NCBI GenBank assembly: GCA_002825465.1
Contig: PJER01000107.1
Coordinates: 1 to 6,880 of the forward strand
Length of the DNA: 6,880 nucleotides
Origin: Candidatus Thorarchaeota archaeon MP8T_1
GTDB taxonomy: Archaea; Asgardarchaeota; Thorarchaeia; Thorarchaeales; Thorarchaeaceae
Direction: 5' to 3'
Positions 5,867-6,880 of this stretch are shown here, piece after piece. A program made the translations under genes and the position numbers. Positions within the stretch are counted from its first letter, which is position 1. Each line of letters opens with the position of its first letter. The notes beneath the pieces were generated by a model. It did no database searches and was not told where the DNA came from. It was given only the letters and a program-made list of their open reading frames with translations.

Positions 5867-6880
5867 CTATGACTTATGTGCTGCAGCCCAGTCATATGCT
5901 TCTTGGATAGGCGTACATCCACCACATTTGTGACAACCTGCAGTGGTCTTCCTAGGATTCAAACCGTGGTCATAGAGAATAGCACCAATACGTTTGTAAA
6001 AAGCGACTGAGCCGGAGAGATTTCCGACATATGAAGGAACGTAGTCTGCTAGTTGACTGCCTTGTGAAGGGCGAACCGGAGTTACAATAGACATTACACC
6101 AATTTGAGAGAGCTCTTCAACTAAGTTCAGTGTCTTTTGAGTGTCTTCATGAAGCCCATACAGAATCATGGTACTGACTTGACCCTTTCCAAAATACGTT
6201 CTCGCAAATTGCCAGCTTTGCTTATATAATTCGAGAGAACCGTATTCGTGCTTTCCTGGACACATTTCCTGACGAACAGAATCATCCGCACTTTCTATAT
6301 GCAATCCTACAGCATTAGCTCCAGCCTCTGCAACTTGCCTAATAACATCTGTATCCAAAGGCGGTTCAAACTGCACTGCAATTGGAATATTACTCACCTT
6401 CCGTATTGCATTAATGGTGGCGATAAGTTTCTCAGATCCCATATCCGGAGAATCTGGTGTTCCTGTTGTAAGAAGAACATCATCTATGTATCCTTCATTC
6501 TGGGCTGCAAGTACAACCTCAGCAATATTCTCAGGAGATTTCTCCAATACTGTATCCCCAGCTAGATATGAAGAGGGAATTGTACAAAACTTGCATTGAC
6601 TACCCTGCGACCAGTACCTGCAAGCTTGGTAAACTGTTGTCGCAAGAGTTCTTTCTCCATGAAGAAGAGCAATACTACTGTAGGTTAGTCCATCAGCTGT
6701 TTTCATATCGAGAAATTTTGGCCGTCTAACCTCCGATAATTCAATGGATCCGTCATAAAGCCAGATGTTTGGATTATCAGTACGCTCAAGATTTGCCGAA
6801 CCATAAAGTTCAGCTTGTTTTCCTGTTCTAATCGGGACACCGCAGGTACGCCCGTTTGGAAGGAGAAAATACCGTCCTCC
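5867..6880 (-). CDS. Radical SAM protein resembling the MSMEG_0568/NitD family, 5'-truncated
   Basis: The frame is open to the right edge (337 residues visible). ATG at 6706 is internal, since the 58 residues before it (GGRYFLLPNGRTCGVPIR... and ...EVRRPKFLD) read as part of the domain. The cluster-binding motif is CRYWSQGSQCKFC (visible C87, C96, C99), a Cx8CxxC variant of the usual Cx3Cx2C. Further marks are YSSIALLHGERTLATTVYQ before it, then LLTTGTPDSPD, VQFEPP, AGANAVGLHIES, a PGKHEYGS segment and GKGQVSTMILYGL. The C-terminal AGCHKCGGC (visible C316, C319, C322) could bind a second iron-sulfur cluster. From memory these agree well with MSMEG_0568-family proteins, the NitD component of bacterial Nit1C clusters associated with a nitrilase and cyanide assimilation. 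The reaction is not established. It cleaves SAM to a 5'-deoxyadenosyl radical if it works like its superfamily. The GNAT gene follows 20 bases downstream. Confidence 0.88.
   Translation of the reverse strand, partial: GGRYFLLPNGRTCGVPIRTGKQAELYGSANLERTDNPNIWLYDGSIELSEVRRPKFLDMKTADGLTYSSIALLHGERTLATTVYQACRYWSQGSQCKFCTIPSSYLAGDTVLEKSPENIAEVVLAAQNEGYIDDVLLTTGTPDSPDMGSEKLIATINAIRKVSNIPIAVQFEPPLDTDVIRQVAEAGANAVGLHIESADDSVRQEMCPGKHEYGSLELYKQSWQFARTYFGKGQVSTMILYGLHEDTQKTLNLVEELSQIGVMSIVTPVRPSQGSQLADYVPSYVGNLSGSVAFYKRIGAILYDHGLNPRKTTAGCHKCGGCTPIQEAYDWAAAHKS

Noticed and set aside
6248..6565. 105-residue plus-strand ORF rich in Cys, Ile and Ser
   Set aside because: It is antisense to the well-conserved radical SAM core and looks like a by-product of that codon usage.
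6704..6706. ATG as the start of the radical SAM gene
   Set aside because: The frame stays open for 58 more codons to the window edge and those residues read like the family's N-terminal region, so this methionine is internal.

Overview
The window most likely comes from an archaeal chromosome. The main evidence is a PDCD5/TFAR19-family DNA-binding protein, a family restricted to archaea and eukaryotes. Gene starts also look archaeal: short leaders, TTTA-type boxes and short Shine-Dalgarno (SD) matches, with TTG, GTG and apparently CTG used as starts. The coiled-coil winged-helix protein and the helical-repeat protein would suit an Asgard-like lineage, but nothing here proves that. There are seven genes, almost no non-coding DNA, and no tRNA, rRNA, CRISPR array or insertion sequence that I can see.

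Left part (1-2247). A 5'-truncated plus-strand gene encodes a coiled-coil protein with a winged-helix domain. It meets the PDCD5-like gene tail to tail, and the two share one TTAA as their stop codons. PDCD5 probably starts at a CTG (1193-1195), 45 bases upstream of its first ATG. A 113-base spacer separates it from a divergent plus-strand gene for a TPR/alpha-SNAP-like helical protein with four N-terminal cysteines.

Middle part (2240-5272, minus strand). An NOL1/NOP2/Sun-type rRNA cytosine-5 methyltransferase (RsmB-like, NusB domain plus SAM domain) follows an NAD(P)-dependent aldehyde dehydrogenase. The methyltransferase ORF ends early in a run of four G. The missing family C-terminus, with its H-x-T-S-GFFIA motif, is intact in the -1 frame immediately downstream. 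This is a one-base indel or a frameshift site. With the tail restored, the gene overlaps the 3' end of the helical-repeat gene.

Right part (5346-6880, minus strand). A radical SAM enzyme, 5'-truncated by the window edge, is followed after 20 bases by a GNAT acetyltransferase. The radical SAM protein resembles the MSMEG_0568 (NitD) family of the bacterial Nit1C nitrilase cluster: Cx8CxxC cluster motif, LTTGTP, GKGQVST and a C-terminal CxxCxxC. That cluster also pairs a radical SAM gene with a GNAT gene. The aldehyde dehydrogenase lies 73 bases further downstream and may belong to the same unit or have its own promoter. This radical SAM, GNAT and aldehyde dehydrogenase group is the best candidate for an undescribed pathway. 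The substrate cannot be read from the sequence, and the gene upstream of the radical SAM gene lies outside the window.
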